This document shows, in pieces, positions 27,399-38,646 of a stretch of 64,000 nt of DNA (positions are counted from its first letter, which is position 1; each line of letters opens with the position of its first letter). The stretch spans positions 30,448,501 through 30,512,500 of the forward strand of contig NC_088921.1 in the NCBI RefSeq assembly GCF_038396675.1, read 5' to 3'. This DNA comes from Hydra vulgaris. Lineage: Eukaryota; Cnidaria; Hydrozoa; Anthoathecata; Hydridae. Below the pieces are notes generated by a model. It searched no databases, was not told the DNA's origin, and saw nothing but the letters and a program-made list of their open reading frames with translations. Both the position numbers and the translations under genes were made by a program.

Positions 27399-27459
27399 GA
27401 TCAAGCACCGCGGAAATAAACCTACGAGCCTCGAAGATTTATTTCCGTGGTGTTTGATC
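27399..27459. repeat. Imperfect palindrome, 22-bp arms
   Basis: Arms 27,399-27,420 and 27,438-27,459 (gatcaagcaccgcggaaata / complement) pair with two mismatches around a 17-nt loop. GC-rich relative to the flanks. Confidence 0.85.
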
Positions 27460-27514
27460 GCGAGTTAACCGGTTTCGTAAAAATTTTTTTACCACGTAGC
27501 GGGAGGCTGAACAA

Positions 27515-27987
27515 AGCATTGCAAAAACAGGCATATTTGCAAACTGGCATAAGTGCGAATTGGCATAATGGCGCTGAATAAATTTGTAAACATTCAAATC
27601 GGCATAAGTTGGAACTGTCTTGAGTGTAAAGCAGTTACAAAAAATGGCATAAGTGCAAACTGGCATAAGTGCGCCGAATAAAACAGCAAATATTAACATA
27701 GTTGCGGATTTGGCATTTTGTACTTATGTCAATCTTTTTAAATTTGTTCAGCACACTTATGTGCGCTGCTGCGCACTGCCAATTCGCACTCATGCCAGTT
27801 CGCACTTATGCCAATTCGCATTTATGCCAATTTTACAAATTTGTTCGTCGCACTTATACCATTTCGTACTTATGTTAGTTCGCACTTATGCCAGATCACA
27901 CTTATGCCAATTCGCACTAATGTCAATTCGCAATAATGCCAGTTCGCACTTACGCCATTCCCAGTTCGTACTTATTCAGTCGTCCCC
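27515..27987. repeat. Foldback cataagtgcgaa repeat, second copy
   Basis: The left part has units like 'actggcataagtgcgaatt' and the right part has the same units inverted ('ttatgccaattcgcactt'), meeting at about 27,690-27,760. It ends 'acttattcagtcgtcccc', the complement of the start of the 4.5-kb copy (acgactgaataagcgcg at 4671). ORFs on both strands across it are repeat translations. Confidence 0.85.
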
Positions 27988-28059
27988 CTTGTAGTACGAG
28001 GTACCGTTAAATTTATAAAATAAACAAATGTACAAAAGTGGTAAAATAATAAATAAAAC

Positions 28060-29595
28060 ATCTATTAAAAAAAAAAAAAAAAGTGAAAAATTAGCTAGAA
28101 GCGCTATAGACTTAGCAAAAAACAAAATAATATAAATATATATATTAGGATATAAATAAATTTAACTCAGTCTTTTTCTAAAATTAATATACTTTTCATG
28201 TATTTGATAGATAAATCATAATGTAATTTCAGAAATAGTTTTGTGGTAAATCATTCTTTATTAATAGCTGTCTTAGTTTTGTCTTAAACTCATTAAGCAT
28301 TGTTAGAGTTTTAAGTTCACTTGAAAGTATTTTATTCCATGCCTTTGGTCCTCTTATTGAAATTGAAAAGTCAGTTGCTGCATAATAACTTTTGGGCTGT
28401 ATATATCTGTTATTTGAATATCTAGTTAGATATTTGTTTTCCTTTATTTTGAATAACGGGTTAAATATTTTTGGAATGATACTTTTATTAATCTTGAACA
28501 TAAAAATTAGGAGATGATAAATATTTATTTGGTAGATATTTAGTATATTTAAGTTAATAAATAAGGGTCGAGAGGGTGTATAGCGGCTTTTATTGGATAT
28601 AATTCTGATAGCATGTTTTTGCATATTAAAGAAATTTTTCAATTTATTTTTATTGGTACTACACCATGCAATGCTAGCGTAATTAAGATAGGAATGAATA
28701 AAGGAGAAATATAAGAGTTTTAAACAACTTAGATTTAAAAATGGTTTTGCCCTATATAGCATGCCGATGTTCCTTGATATTTTACCTTCAATATATTTTA
28801 TCTGACATCTCCAAGTTACATTTTCGTCCAGGAGTACGCCTAGAAATTTTAATGATACCTCTCTTTTTATTTCATAATTGTTAATACAAAGATTTGGAAG
28901 TTTTAATGGAATTTTGTCTCTTTCATGATAGCGATGGAAAAAAGTATATTTTGTTTTTATTACATTTTGAGATAATTTGTTTGCTCTAAACCATTTAGAA
29001 AGATATTGAAGTTCTATGTTTACAGTTTTAAATAAGATTTTTATGTCATTGTGAGCATAAAATAGATTAGTATCATCTGCAAACAAGATTGAGTCTAATA
29101 TATTACAAGATTTACTTAAGTCGTTGATATATATTAGAAATAAGAGCGGTCCTAATATAGAGCCTTGAGGTACTCCACAAGTTATATTCATATTGTTAGT
29201 TTTACTGCAATTATGAGAAATGTATTGCTGTCTATTTGACAGGTAGCTTTTAAACCATTTAAAGTTCGAGTGTTTAATACCATAGTTTTTTAGTTTGGTT
29301 AATAAAATATTATGATTTACAGTGTCAAAAGCTTTACTGAGATCAATAAACACGCCTAAAGTATATTTATTTTCATCAAAAGATTTCAAAATATTGTGAA
29401 CAAGATAGGCAATTGCCTGATAAGTGGAGTGACCGTTTTTGAATCCGAATTGTTTATTATAAAGGATGTTATTAATATCTAAGAAATGGTACAATCTTTT
29501 ATACATAATATGTTCTAGTATTTTTGAAAAACATGGAAGTATTGAAATAAGTCTGTAATTTGCGACACAAGTTCTTCCTTCACTATTGACAATAT
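28060..29595 (-). pseudogene. 5'-truncated LINE with long intact RT C-terminal half
   Basis: A 425-codon uninterrupted frame (29,506-28,229) follows an upstream in-frame stretch with NYRLISILPCFSKILEHIM (from about 29,590). Motifs in order: NKQFGFKNGHSTYQAI, GVFIDLSKAFDTVNH, CGVPQGSILGPLLFLIYIND, SILFADDTNLF (both Asp present), KFLGVLLDENVTWRCQI, then the C-terminal YLNYASIAWCSTNK, PKAWNKILSSELKTL block. The polymerase catalytic residues look intact, but the endonuclease and RT N-terminus are absent, so it is a dead insertion of the normal 5'-truncated kind. A T run at 28,069-28,083 lies downstream of the stop. Confidence 0.9.
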
Positions 29596-29599
29596 TTGA

Positions 29600-30779
29600 A
29601 ATTTAACAAAGTGAATATAGGGGCTAAAATTGACTCTTACATAATTCAAAATCAAAATAATATTTAAATAAAAGGATTTTTTATAATATTAATTTAAATA
29701 GTCATTCAAAGTTACCCCACAAATGTGGTAGCTTTGAATGCGTTTTTTTGTAAAAGCAAAACCTATTCAAAAACGTACTGTTTTGTTTAAATATTTAATA
29801 AAAACAACAGTCAAGTTTCACACTAATTCATTTTTGCTAAAATAAAATAATATTATTTTATAACAAACACCCATTTAGTATTTTATTTTATTTTAATGGG
29901 TAAGTTTTAATTGGACTAGCATAAAAAAATTCTCATTTACATCAGTTTTACTGACAAGCAATGCAAGTGGAACATCTTTACATTTTGCAAAGAAATCCTT
30001 AAAAAAAAAACTGTTAAAAAGCGCAAAACCAATTTTTTTTCTTCCATTTGAGCCTGCTTTTTTCTTGAAATCAACATAAAACAATAGTTAAGTAAATTAA
30101 TTACTGTTTGGCTTACTAAAATTACAACTATCATCTGGCAAATGATTGAAGATTATACTTATTTCTAATGGGTAAATCCCATATTTCTTTCAAAACCACT
30201 AAGCTACTAAGTTGCTGATTACCTTTTGATGTGAAAAAATGTAATGTTTATAAGCAAAGAAAGAATAAAGGAGATTTATTTTTTGTAATTGTCTGTTCTT
30301 TTTTTGGCACAAGAGGTTTTCGATTGATCAAGTATTTTCCTCTAAGTGGTCTACTTTTGGTCCTTGTTTCCATAAATGGTCAGCTTTATAAACATAAGCA
30401 CAGACAATTTGTCTAGAAGCTCATTTTTGTATATTTGTATACTACAGATTTTCCATGTGTTTTCGGATTAAGTTTTTAAACTCTGTTATGCAAGGTGGTA
30501 ACTTGCAACCAATGAACACCTAATGCTTTCATCTTATAATGTTTATTGTTAACATAAAATTTGAAAACTGGCACTCAGTATAATATATATACTGCCTTAC
30601 GTCAGTTTTTTTCGTATAAACGTAGGATAGTACTGCTATGAAATGCTAAACAAAAACAAATTTAAAGATAAATAAAAGTACTTTCAACAAACTTAGTTCA
30701 ACACAATATTGAATGTTCATACACATATTACATGACATATTTTTCATACAAGATTTAAAATTTATTAGTGTTTATCAAA

Positions 30780-30780
<1 letters not shown>
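29600..30780. other. Spacer with one transposon-end-like phrase
   Basis: No gene supported. 'attcaaagttaccccacaaa' at about 29,704 recurs near 48,470 and 48,853, and is inverted at 48,453; these look like ends of a dispersed DNA element. ORFs at 29,893-30,134 and 30,231-30,416 are unrecognised. Confidence 0.45.
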
Positions 30781-31359
<579 letters not shown>

Positions 31360-31361
31360 CT

Positions 31362-32093
31362 TTACATATTTTCTTCATCTGATTCATTTCCTAAATCTAA
31401 ATCTGTCATAATACTTGTAAAATTAGAAATCTTTTTAATAATAGCTACTTCTGTTAATTTAATTTGTATTGATTCAATCATCGAACCGATAAAAATACCA
31501 TCAATTTTTAAGCATCCAACGACATTACATCTTTGATTTATATAATCATGACCTGAAGTTTCAACAAGGGATTTATTATTTTTACGATAAAATAGTGAAG
31601 TTATTCTTAAATCTTTTTTCTTTTGTGTAAATAACTTTCCATATATTACTGGAGGTGCATTTGGTTTATCTGTATTATATCTTAAAATCTTTAAATTTGA
31701 AGTATTAACTTGGGATTTTCGCCCACCTTTTCTTATTTCATCTTTATAAATTTCAATTTGTTCTCTACAAAATTCTTCAATAGCTTCAATCATTTCAATA
31801 AATTTTTGTTGTTTTTCAGTTATACCTTCTTTTTTATCAAAACATACTAAAGAAAGTGAATAGCCATTAAGTTCATTCGTTTTCATATCTTTATTTTCGC
31901 AAACACCATATGAAAATAAAGGTAATGTTTTTATTAAAACGGGTCCCTCATTTCCATTAGGATATCTATATGCAAGATGTAATTTTTGATATGGAACAGG
32001 TTTGTCAGCTTTAAATACTTTTTTTACAAATAAGTTTTCAATGTTAAATTTTTCAGGAGTTATAAATATTTCATTAGCATTTTTCATTTCCAT
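31362..32093 (-). CDS. DUF2738-like protein of NCLDV/Polinton type (possible ssDNA-binding)
   Basis: Intact 243-codon frame ending 2 bp from the left TIR, with the start at 32,093 directly preceded by TATATAAA. It contains KLHLAYRYPNGNEGPVLIKT followed by LFSYGVCENKD and NELNGYSLSLVCFD. This is the core pattern of a protein shared by nucleocytoplasmic large DNA viruses and Polintons (DUF2738/PF10927 as I recall it). A second conserved part, PPVIYGKLFTQKKKDLRITSLFY, precedes a GCLKIDGIFIGSMIESIQIKL strand block and an acidic C-terminus (NESDEENM). That acidic tail is a common feature of phage and viral ssDNA-binding proteins. A DNA-replication role is inference; the family name is from memory of motifs. 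Confidence 0.6.
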   Translation of the reverse strand: MEMKNANEIFITPEKFNIENLFVKKVFKADKPVPYQKLHLAYRYPNGNEGPVLIKTLPLFSYGVCENKDMKTNELNGYSLSLVCFDKKEGITEKQQKFIEMIEAIEEFCREQIEIYKDEIRKGGRKSQVNTSNLKILRYNTDKPNAPPVIYGKLFTQKKKDLRITSLFYRKNNKSLVETSGHDYINQRCNVVGCLKIDGIFIGSMIESIQIKLTEVAIIKKISNFTSIMTDLDLGNESDEENM

Positions 32094-32152
32094 TTTATAT
32101 AAGCAAGAAAATTATTTATATTATTTTCAAAAAAAAAATTATTTTGTAAAAC

Positions 32153-33468
32153 TTAACTGTAATAATAAAGTACTCCGATGACGGTAAAACTTCCAGATTG
32201 TGATACTTGTGCATCTCCAGAGTTTAATGTAACTACTAATCTTCTTCCAGCTGCAACAGCAGGCATTGAATCTTTAAAATGTCTATAAAATGAGATAGTA
32301 GTTGTAGATGTAATTGAAGGTGTTGGAGCACCATTAGTGTCTATTTGAGCTAATAGTCCAGATTCTTCATTATTAAATGAATAAAGATTAGCACTATTCC
32401 ATGAGGTGAGATAAAAATCTTCTAATCCAGATGACATGAATATACATGTACTAGTACTAGTCTGATTATATGCATCTACATATCCACCAGATATTGTATA
32501 ATTAGCATAATTATATGGAGTCCAAGGTGTTATAGTATTGCTAGTATGTTTAGGAGGAACGCTACCATCATACATTCGCACTCTTGATTCCCACCAAGCT
32601 CCAGATAAGCCAACAATATGCATTCTAATATATTTTAGATAGATTCCTCTACCATTTCCTGCAGTATCCATTAAAATATATTCTTTACCATAAGATGTAT
32701 TAGTATATCTAAATACATCAGATCGTAAACTAAGATCTGAGATGTAAGGTGGTAATGATGGATTTCTACTAACAAAAGGTTGTATCCAATATTCGACCAT
32801 AACTCCAGTAGCGTTATAAAGTTCAATTTTTAAAGTTTGTTTAAATGGCATATCAAATGTAAAATATCCTCCAAATTGAGTAGCATTATGCATATTACAT
32901 CCTTGCAAAGAGTTAGCATAAAATGAACCACCAAGTGAAGAAAATAAAAAATCACAAGCTAGACCAGCAGCATCCATTCCAGTATTAACTGTAGTATAAG
33001 CAAAATTTCCTATACGAAGTTCACCATCTGCGTATATTTTAATAAATACGTTACCTGCACACTTGGTCCGGTATCACCTGGTCTACTTAATGCTAGCCAT
33101 AGTTTTCTTAGAATACCACTGTTATTATTATTAAATGATATAGTATATACATCTGTTCCCTTATCACCTGTACTTGGTGGAAGAGTTTGTTTTTTTGATC
33201 CAAGACATGTTAAACTTGAATCAGGTACTATTTTTACAATGTGAGAATTAGGTACTATATGATCGACGTAATCTTTTGAAGTAACATCATTTGGGTGTGT
33301 AGGAATTGGTAGATTTTCTATTGTGTTACCATTCATATCAATTTTAGCAGTCATATTATTCAATCCGTCTCTTCTAAGAAATGTGCTATTAGCTTGAGTC
33401 ATTGTTAATCCATCAACTACTGTTTGTGAATTTGAATTTGTTGTTCTTCCGAATATATCAACAGGCAT
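32153..33468 (-). pseudogene. Virion fibre-like protein: phage-tail collar plus DUF2961/GH172-like domain, frameshifted
   Basis: Two overlapping-phase frames form one gene. The N-terminal part (from ATG 33,468, preceded by TATATAAAA) has TMTQANSTFLRRDG and AKIDMNGNTIENLPIPTHPN then SKDYVDH, the typical phage tail-fibre 'DMNGxxIxNLPxPTxxxDAxxKxYVD' module. It then enters LRKLWLALSRPGDTGPSVQV. After a frameshift near 33,045-33,055 the second part resumes with a YADGELRIGN strand. It continues (32,977-32,153) to SSGLEDFYLTSWNS and ISFYRHFKDSMPAVAAGRRL. These mirror the 'GxEDYF' and 'YRWHxxDPIPF' hallmarks of DUF2961/GH172 beta-jelly-roll proteins. Likely a receptor- or glycan-binding spike, by analogy. 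Enzymatic activity cannot be claimed. Confidence 0.65.
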
Positions 33469-33490
33469 TTTTATATACATAAGATTTTTT

Positions 33491-33910
33491 TTAATTTAAT
33501 TTATTAATAATATCTTGAAAATCAACTCCTTCATCTAGTTTTTTCAATACGTAAAGGCACAAATGTCCACAGAATGAAGTGTCTCCAAATTGAACTCTTT
33601 CACTATTATAATAGCCTTGATTTTTAAAATAATCAACAAGTTCAGCAGGTGGAGGTTGTGCATAAGAGTCAAAGACATACTTTTTGTCATCGACTTTATA
33701 CCAACAGATCCAATGAAACCCATCTGTATTTGAATCTCCTGTATTTACTATTCCGCATTCTTTTTTATTCATTTTCTTTGGTAGTTGATCTCTTACAAAT
33801 ACACCTCTAAAATTTTTTATTTTTAGTTTTTTTGCTGCTTTTTCTAATTGAAAATTTGTAAGTGGTACATTAGGTAAAATTATTCCTTCAACATTTATAA
33901 ATTTGTTCAT
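33491..33910 (-). CDS. PRO: Adenain-like cysteine protease (Polinton PRO)
   Basis: Intact 139-residue frame from ATG 33,910 (MNKFINVEG), chosen over the upstream ATG at 33,952 because a TATATAAAATG motif abuts it. Catalytic residues of the C5/Ulp1-like fold are visible: His66 in DGFHWICWY, Asp81 in YVFDSYAQPP, and the nucleophile Cys114 in DTSFCGHLCLYVL. Gln107 lies seven residues before the Cys, as for the oxyanion Gln of adenovirus protease. Adenain-type enzymes cleave capsid precursors during virion maturation. Length is shorter than adenovirus protease (about 204) but usual for Polintons. No break is seen. Confidence 0.92.
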   Translation of the reverse strand: MNKFINVEGIILPNVPLTNFQLEKAAKKLKIKNFRGVFVRDQLPKKMNKKECGIVNTGDSNTDGFHWICWYKVDDKKYVFDSYAQPPPAELVDYFKNQGYYNSERVQFGDTSFCGHLCLYVLKKLDEGVDFQDIINKLN

Positions 33911-33935
33911 TTTATATATGAAAAAGGATTTTTTT

Positions 33936-34199
33936 TCATATATAGATTTCAACTAAGTTATAGTATCTTTTATGCGGATCATATTTATCAATGTTTTGGC
34001 TGTAGATGATATTAAATTCGACATTGTCAATACACTTTGCATGGTAAAATTTGTAATATTTTTTTATTGCGTTTATGAGATCATTTGTTCTATTTTTAAG
34101 TGTCATTTTATCAGCATATTTTGTTAAAACTGTTATTTTACCCTTTTTTCTATTCAATAAAGTTTTTAATTTATATCTTCGTTTCATCTGCATTTCCAT
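33936..34199 (-). CDS. Small basic protein, paralogue of the next gene
   Basis: 87 codons, starting at a TATATAAAATG motif and stopping with TGA. Basic N-terminus (MKRRYKLKTLLNRKKGK), then a beta-alpha-beta-like pattern ITVLTKYAD, DLINAIKKYYKFYH, NVEFNIIYSQNIDKYD. This pattern aligns with the 80-residue product of 34,249-34,491. Family unknown. The neighbouring protease gene begins 26 bp downstream of the stop. Confidence 0.6.
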   Translation of the reverse strand: MEMQMKRRYKLKTLLNRKKGKITVLTKYADKMTLKNRTNDLINAIKKYYKFYHAKCIDNVEFNIIYSQNIDKYDPHKRYYNLVEIYI

Positions 34200-34248
34200 T
34201 TTATATAAAGAAAAAAAATATTATTGTAATTTATAAATTTTTTGTAAT

Positions 34249-34491
34249 TTATAACTTACTTAATTTTATTATATTTATGACATTATTACAATAATTTTCA
34301 ATTGAATTAAATTCGTCAATGTTTTCGATGCATAAGACGTCAATAGCTAAATCGTCTTCAACATAGTCATATAAATTTTTTGCTTCTTTTATTGCTTCTT
34401 CTAATAAATCTATATCAGAATTATTAATAGCTATTACAATTTTATTATTCTTACATATAGATTTGATTTTTAGTTCACGTGAAGTTTTCAT
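34249..34491 (-). CDS. Small protein, paralogue of 33,936-34,199
   Basis: 80 codons from an ATG preceded by TACATAAA. Shares the order KIVIAIN, DLLEEAIKEAKNLYDYV, LAIDVLCIENIDEFNSIENY with the previous gene (KITVLT, DLINAIKKYYKFY, NIDKYDPHKRY), suggesting a tandem duplication. More acidic than its sister. Family unknown. Confidence 0.6.
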   Translation of the reverse strand: MKTSRELKIKSICKNNKIVIAINNSDIDLLEEAIKEAKNLYDYVEDDLAIDVLCIENIDEFNSIENYCNNVINIIKLSKL

Positions 34492-34691
34492 TTTATGTAG
34501 AAATAAAATTATTTATTCCAAATTTCTCTAACTTTACATTTAATCTCATTTTCTGGTTCTTTCAGGAATACATTTAAAGAATATTCTCTTCTATATAAAC
34601 TAATAAGTAAATCTAAATAGTCAGGTGAAATGAAAAATTCTTTCAATTCAGGTAAATGTATATTTGTTTCTTTTATCTTTTCATAATCATA

Positions 34692-35285
34692 AGTGAAAAT
34701 ACTCGGATTCGTAGATAAACTTTTCCAATCTACTTTATCTAAATTATTTTTTAATAATTCAATAGCATTAGGATTTGCAGATAATTCATACCAATCGATT
34801 TCATCTAAATTATCTTTTAATAATTCAATAGCATTAGGATTTGAAGATAATCCCTCCCAATCGACTTCATCTAAATTATCTTTTAATAATTCAATAGCAT
34901 TAGGATTTGAAGATAATCCCTTCCAATCGACTTCATCTAAATTATCTTTTAATAATTCAATTGCATTTGGATTTGAAGATAAATAGTACCAATCCACTTT
35001 ATCCAAATTATTTTTTAATATCTCAATTGCATTTGGATTTGAAGATAACCAATACCAATCCACTTTATCCAAATTATCTTTTAACAAATCAATAGCTTTT
35101 GGATTTGAAGATAACTAATACCAATTAACTTTATCTAAATTATCTTTTAATAATTCAATTGCATTAGGATTTTTAGATAATTCACTCCAATCGACTTTAT
35201 CTAAATTATCTTTTAACAAATCAATAGCATTAGGATTTGAAGATAACCTATACCAATTGACTTTATCTAAATTATTTTTTAATAT
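34692..35285 (-). repeat. Nine tandem 66-bp coding repeats (22 aa, LKDNLDKVDW..LSSNPNAI)
   Basis: Nine contiguous 22-residue units of the form L-K-D-N-L-D-K-V-D-W-x-x-L-S-S-N-P-N-A-I-E-L. The two residues after Trp vary most (YR, SE, Y-stop, YW, YY, KG, EG, YE, KS). The last unit ends NPSIFT and runs into a non-repeat C-terminus (YDYEKIKETN...REIWNK). This unit is familiar from repeat proteins of giant viruses (mimivirus-like), where function is unknown. Here it is joined in frame to PolB at a gcaattgcaattg junction (about 35,290-35,302). Confidence 0.93.
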
Positions 35286-38200
35286 GTCAATTGCAATTGC
35301 TATTAAATTTTCGTCAAATATTTTCCTACTTTCATAGTTTGGTCTTGATGCTAATTTAACAGCTTCATCTCTGTTTGTGACTAACCTTACATCAACTCTT
35401 TTTTCAATATTTTCCATTGTTTTTCCAAAGACTGAATTGTTCATGAGTTTAAAGAAATCTTTTTCAAATTCATTTGTTGCTTCAGTCCTTAGATTAGTAT
35501 TCAGTTCAATATATTCACTTAACCATGCACTTTCTTCAAAGCTTATTCCTCTATGAATTTTTGTTATCTTTAGTCCTAATTTTTCATACAATTTAAGATT
35601 TGTATAATGTATCACATAATTTTTCTTATTATTCAAGTTTGGAATTAATTTTTCAACTTTACCCACTTTTACTCTTTCAGGAGCAAGTGGATAGTCATTA
35701 TGTTCATCATGAAGATGATCTGGATAATCTAAATCAACTTCAAGTATACATGGAACTGATCTCCAGTTTTTCAATTCATCTTCATCCATCCAACCAAATC
35801 CATGCGTAGGAAGTGGTTTACTCATAGCCCATCCATATAGATTATTAGCATCTAGATATTGGATAAATTTTGAAGGTTTAGTTTCATCATAATTATCCAT
35901 ATACTTATTATTAGATTTTCCTTATCTATTTGATATTGTACTGATTCCACCTCTTATTCCTTTTTGTATCATGAGGATCATATCATAATCACTCAACAGT
36001 TCTAACTCTACTTTTGTTTTTCTCAATGCAGCCTCCCAAGCTAATCCTTGTGATGTATAATACCAAGCTGGATCTAACTTATAATTTTTCATGCAAACAT
36101 CTCTAAAATTTTCAAAGACATCAGCTAGTAAAAGTACATCTGAAACATTATATAAGTTGTGATAATCTCTAAAAGATTTACAATGAAACTCATTCCATAC
36201 AGTTTGCGCATGTAAGTAAGCATCATCATTATATCCTTCATCATTCAATTTAGAAAAGAACGATTCTTTTGGAGGTAGTTGTGATTCATTAAATTTATCA
36301 ATAGAATCAACCCAATCATAAGGGTATATACCTTTTTTGAGTAATAAATCTAATTGTGTACCTGTATACAATTTTCCGATAATTTTACATTGTTCTTTTG
36401 ATAAATTTTTTGATAGAGCATCTAAACTAGATGGCATAAATCTATAACTGTCTATGAAACGAATCTCTCGCTTAATATCAACAGTTTTACCCTCTTTATT
36501 AATAAACTCTCCAACTTTAATCTCTCTAGAAAAGCTGATATATTTTTCTTCGTTGTTAGGTATACAGCTTTATTTACCTCCTGATAATTTCTTTATGAAC
36601 AAGTGACTATCATAACCAGATAAATTATGAAATAGTACTGGAAAGAACTCTGGAATTCTATATTTCAAATTACAATCTTTATGAGCAGCACCTCTGTATT
36701 TTCCAGTTAAATGACAATGATCTCGCACTCTGTCTTTTCCTAAATCTTCTTCACAAATATGACATTTTATTGCTGAATAGAAAGCAATCTTATTTTTACT
36801 TGTAAATATCATAGGCTTCTTAAAATCTACTTCATTACAAATTTGTATAATGTCTTCTTGTAATCTATCTACAAATATCTTAGCAATATCATCTTCTTCA
36901 CTATTTGCAGTAAATGTTACTAATTTATCTTTGTATATACTTTGATCAAAACATTTAATATAGTAACAGAATGAACTTGGTATATGTTTTTGATACTGCT
37001 TCGTATAGGATTCATTTGGATTGGGAGTACAAGTATTGATAGGTTTAATAAAACTTTCAAAGTCTGCATATATTACAAAGGGTACTCTCATTGATTTATA
37101 ATAATGTTTAAAATACATTGTTGAACCTTGTTTTGGAAGATCAATACGAACTGAATCATGTGTATTACAATACAATTTATGCTTAGATAATGATTCTTCT
37201 GAACTAAATCCTAATAAACAATTTCTACAATAGTGAGTTGCACAATTTCTTTTTGATGTTTGTGATGAAAGTAATCTACTTAAATTATTTATTAAACAAT
37301 AATGATTCGTTTCACCACCAGGTATTAACAACACATCTATTAAATGTTGTCTATCATTATTCTTTGAAATACGTAAAGGATAAACTGAACTCTCATATCC
37401 ATATACATTCACACTTATATCTTGATTATTTTTCTCAAATTGTGTAATTTGTTTTAATGAAACTGGAAATTCTATTTTATTCCAATTTATTTTTTCAGCT
37501 TGAGTTATAAGATCTTTATCTATTCTTTGAGGATTGTTATCTGTTGGATTTAATGCTCTTGCAATACACCACTTAAAGCATTGGTTATCATCATTTTGCA
37601 TATTAATGATTGCTTTTTTAGCTGCTAATTTTTTATCAAGTGGAATATAAGATTTTGCTTTAAGTGGATTATACTCTATAATATTTATATCTATTTTTTT
37701 AATAGAAACAAATATCCAGTTTGATCCTAACTGTTGAAACATTGAAAAAGTTTCTAAAATTTTAGACTTTGATGTTTCATAAATTTCATCTAAATTTGTA
37801 GATTCTAATATAACAGTACTATTCGTTGCAAATCTAGGAGTTGCGGTTATAGCATCTCCTGTAAAAATACTAGTTTTTACCATTTTACAAATGACAACTA
37901 TATTCACTTTTGATCCTCTATTTTCATTTAGTACTTTAATTGCACTATTTTTAGCAACATTCATAAAAGTTTCAAGATCATATCCTTTTATACCTTTAGC
38001 TGAATATTGTTTTGCCACATTCTTAACAGCTGATTGTGTCAATTTAAATTCCACTTTGCTTGGGTTCAAAGGATTTTTGTATATTGTAGAGTAAACTCGA
38101 GATTTTATTGAGTCTATTTTTCTTTTAAGCTCAGATTCTATATCTTCTACTTTTTTCTTAATCGGATCTGGTACATAGGGTTTAATCCATTCTTCAACAT

Positions 38201-38303
38201 CTATAATTCTGTTGACAACATACGATGATACATTTTTTACAGCTGTAGTCAACTTTGAAAATAATCCAGGTTGTAAAACAGGTGATGAACTTGATGATGG
38301 AAT

Positions 38304-38306
38304 TTA
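38304..38306 (-). other. In-frame TAA in PolB N-terminal region
   Basis: Separates the 72-codon N-terminal piece (ending NHILNE) from the following codons (IPSSSSPVLQPGLF) in the same frame. Confidence 0.85.
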
Positions 38307-38646
38307 TTCGTTTAATATATGATTTACATGGTTTTGTACAGGAGATGGAGCTAATATATTAGAATTATCAAATGTTATTAGATCCGAAGTGGTATGACGA
38401 GCAGAAGGAACTTGTATTGGAGATAATGCATTAACAAGTTCACCTTTTCGCATATTATAATAATGTTTAATTCCTCGCTCTTTAGCGATTTGTTTTAATT
38501 CTTTTACAGTTTTGTTTTCCATTTTTATATCCATAAGATTTTTATTTTTTATAATAATAAAATTCCTTTATATCATTTTTTTCAAAAAATTTTTTTCTTA
38601 TCAAAATTTTATATGATAAGATCATATGAAATTTAATATTTTAATA

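Larger units (their letters stand above)
34509..38522 (-). pseudogene. PolB: Protein-primed DNA polymerase B, truncated and fused to W-x2-LS-x-NPNAI repeats
   Basis: One continuous frame from ATG 38,522 (TATAAAAATG) to a stop at 34,509, broken by four in-frame stops: TAA 38,304, TAA 36,570, TAA 35,922, TAG 35,115. The order is a SAP/Rho-N-like start (KELKQIAKERGIKHYYNM) and a Polinton N-terminal region with CFKWCIARALNP. A C2H2-type finger (CRNCLLGFSSEESLSKHKLYC-like, about 37,220) comes next, then exonuclease I (IYADFES), an HNH-like CHICEEDLGKDRVRDHCH and an Exo II-type FHNLSGYDSHLF. Polymerase motif A follows (YLDANNLYG, about 35,845), then motif B (KLMNNSVFGKTMEN, about 35,430). After DENLIAI the frame passes straight into nine 22-residue repeats, so motif C (DTDS) and thumb are absent. 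The replicative polymerase is not functional in this copy. Confidence 0.93.
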
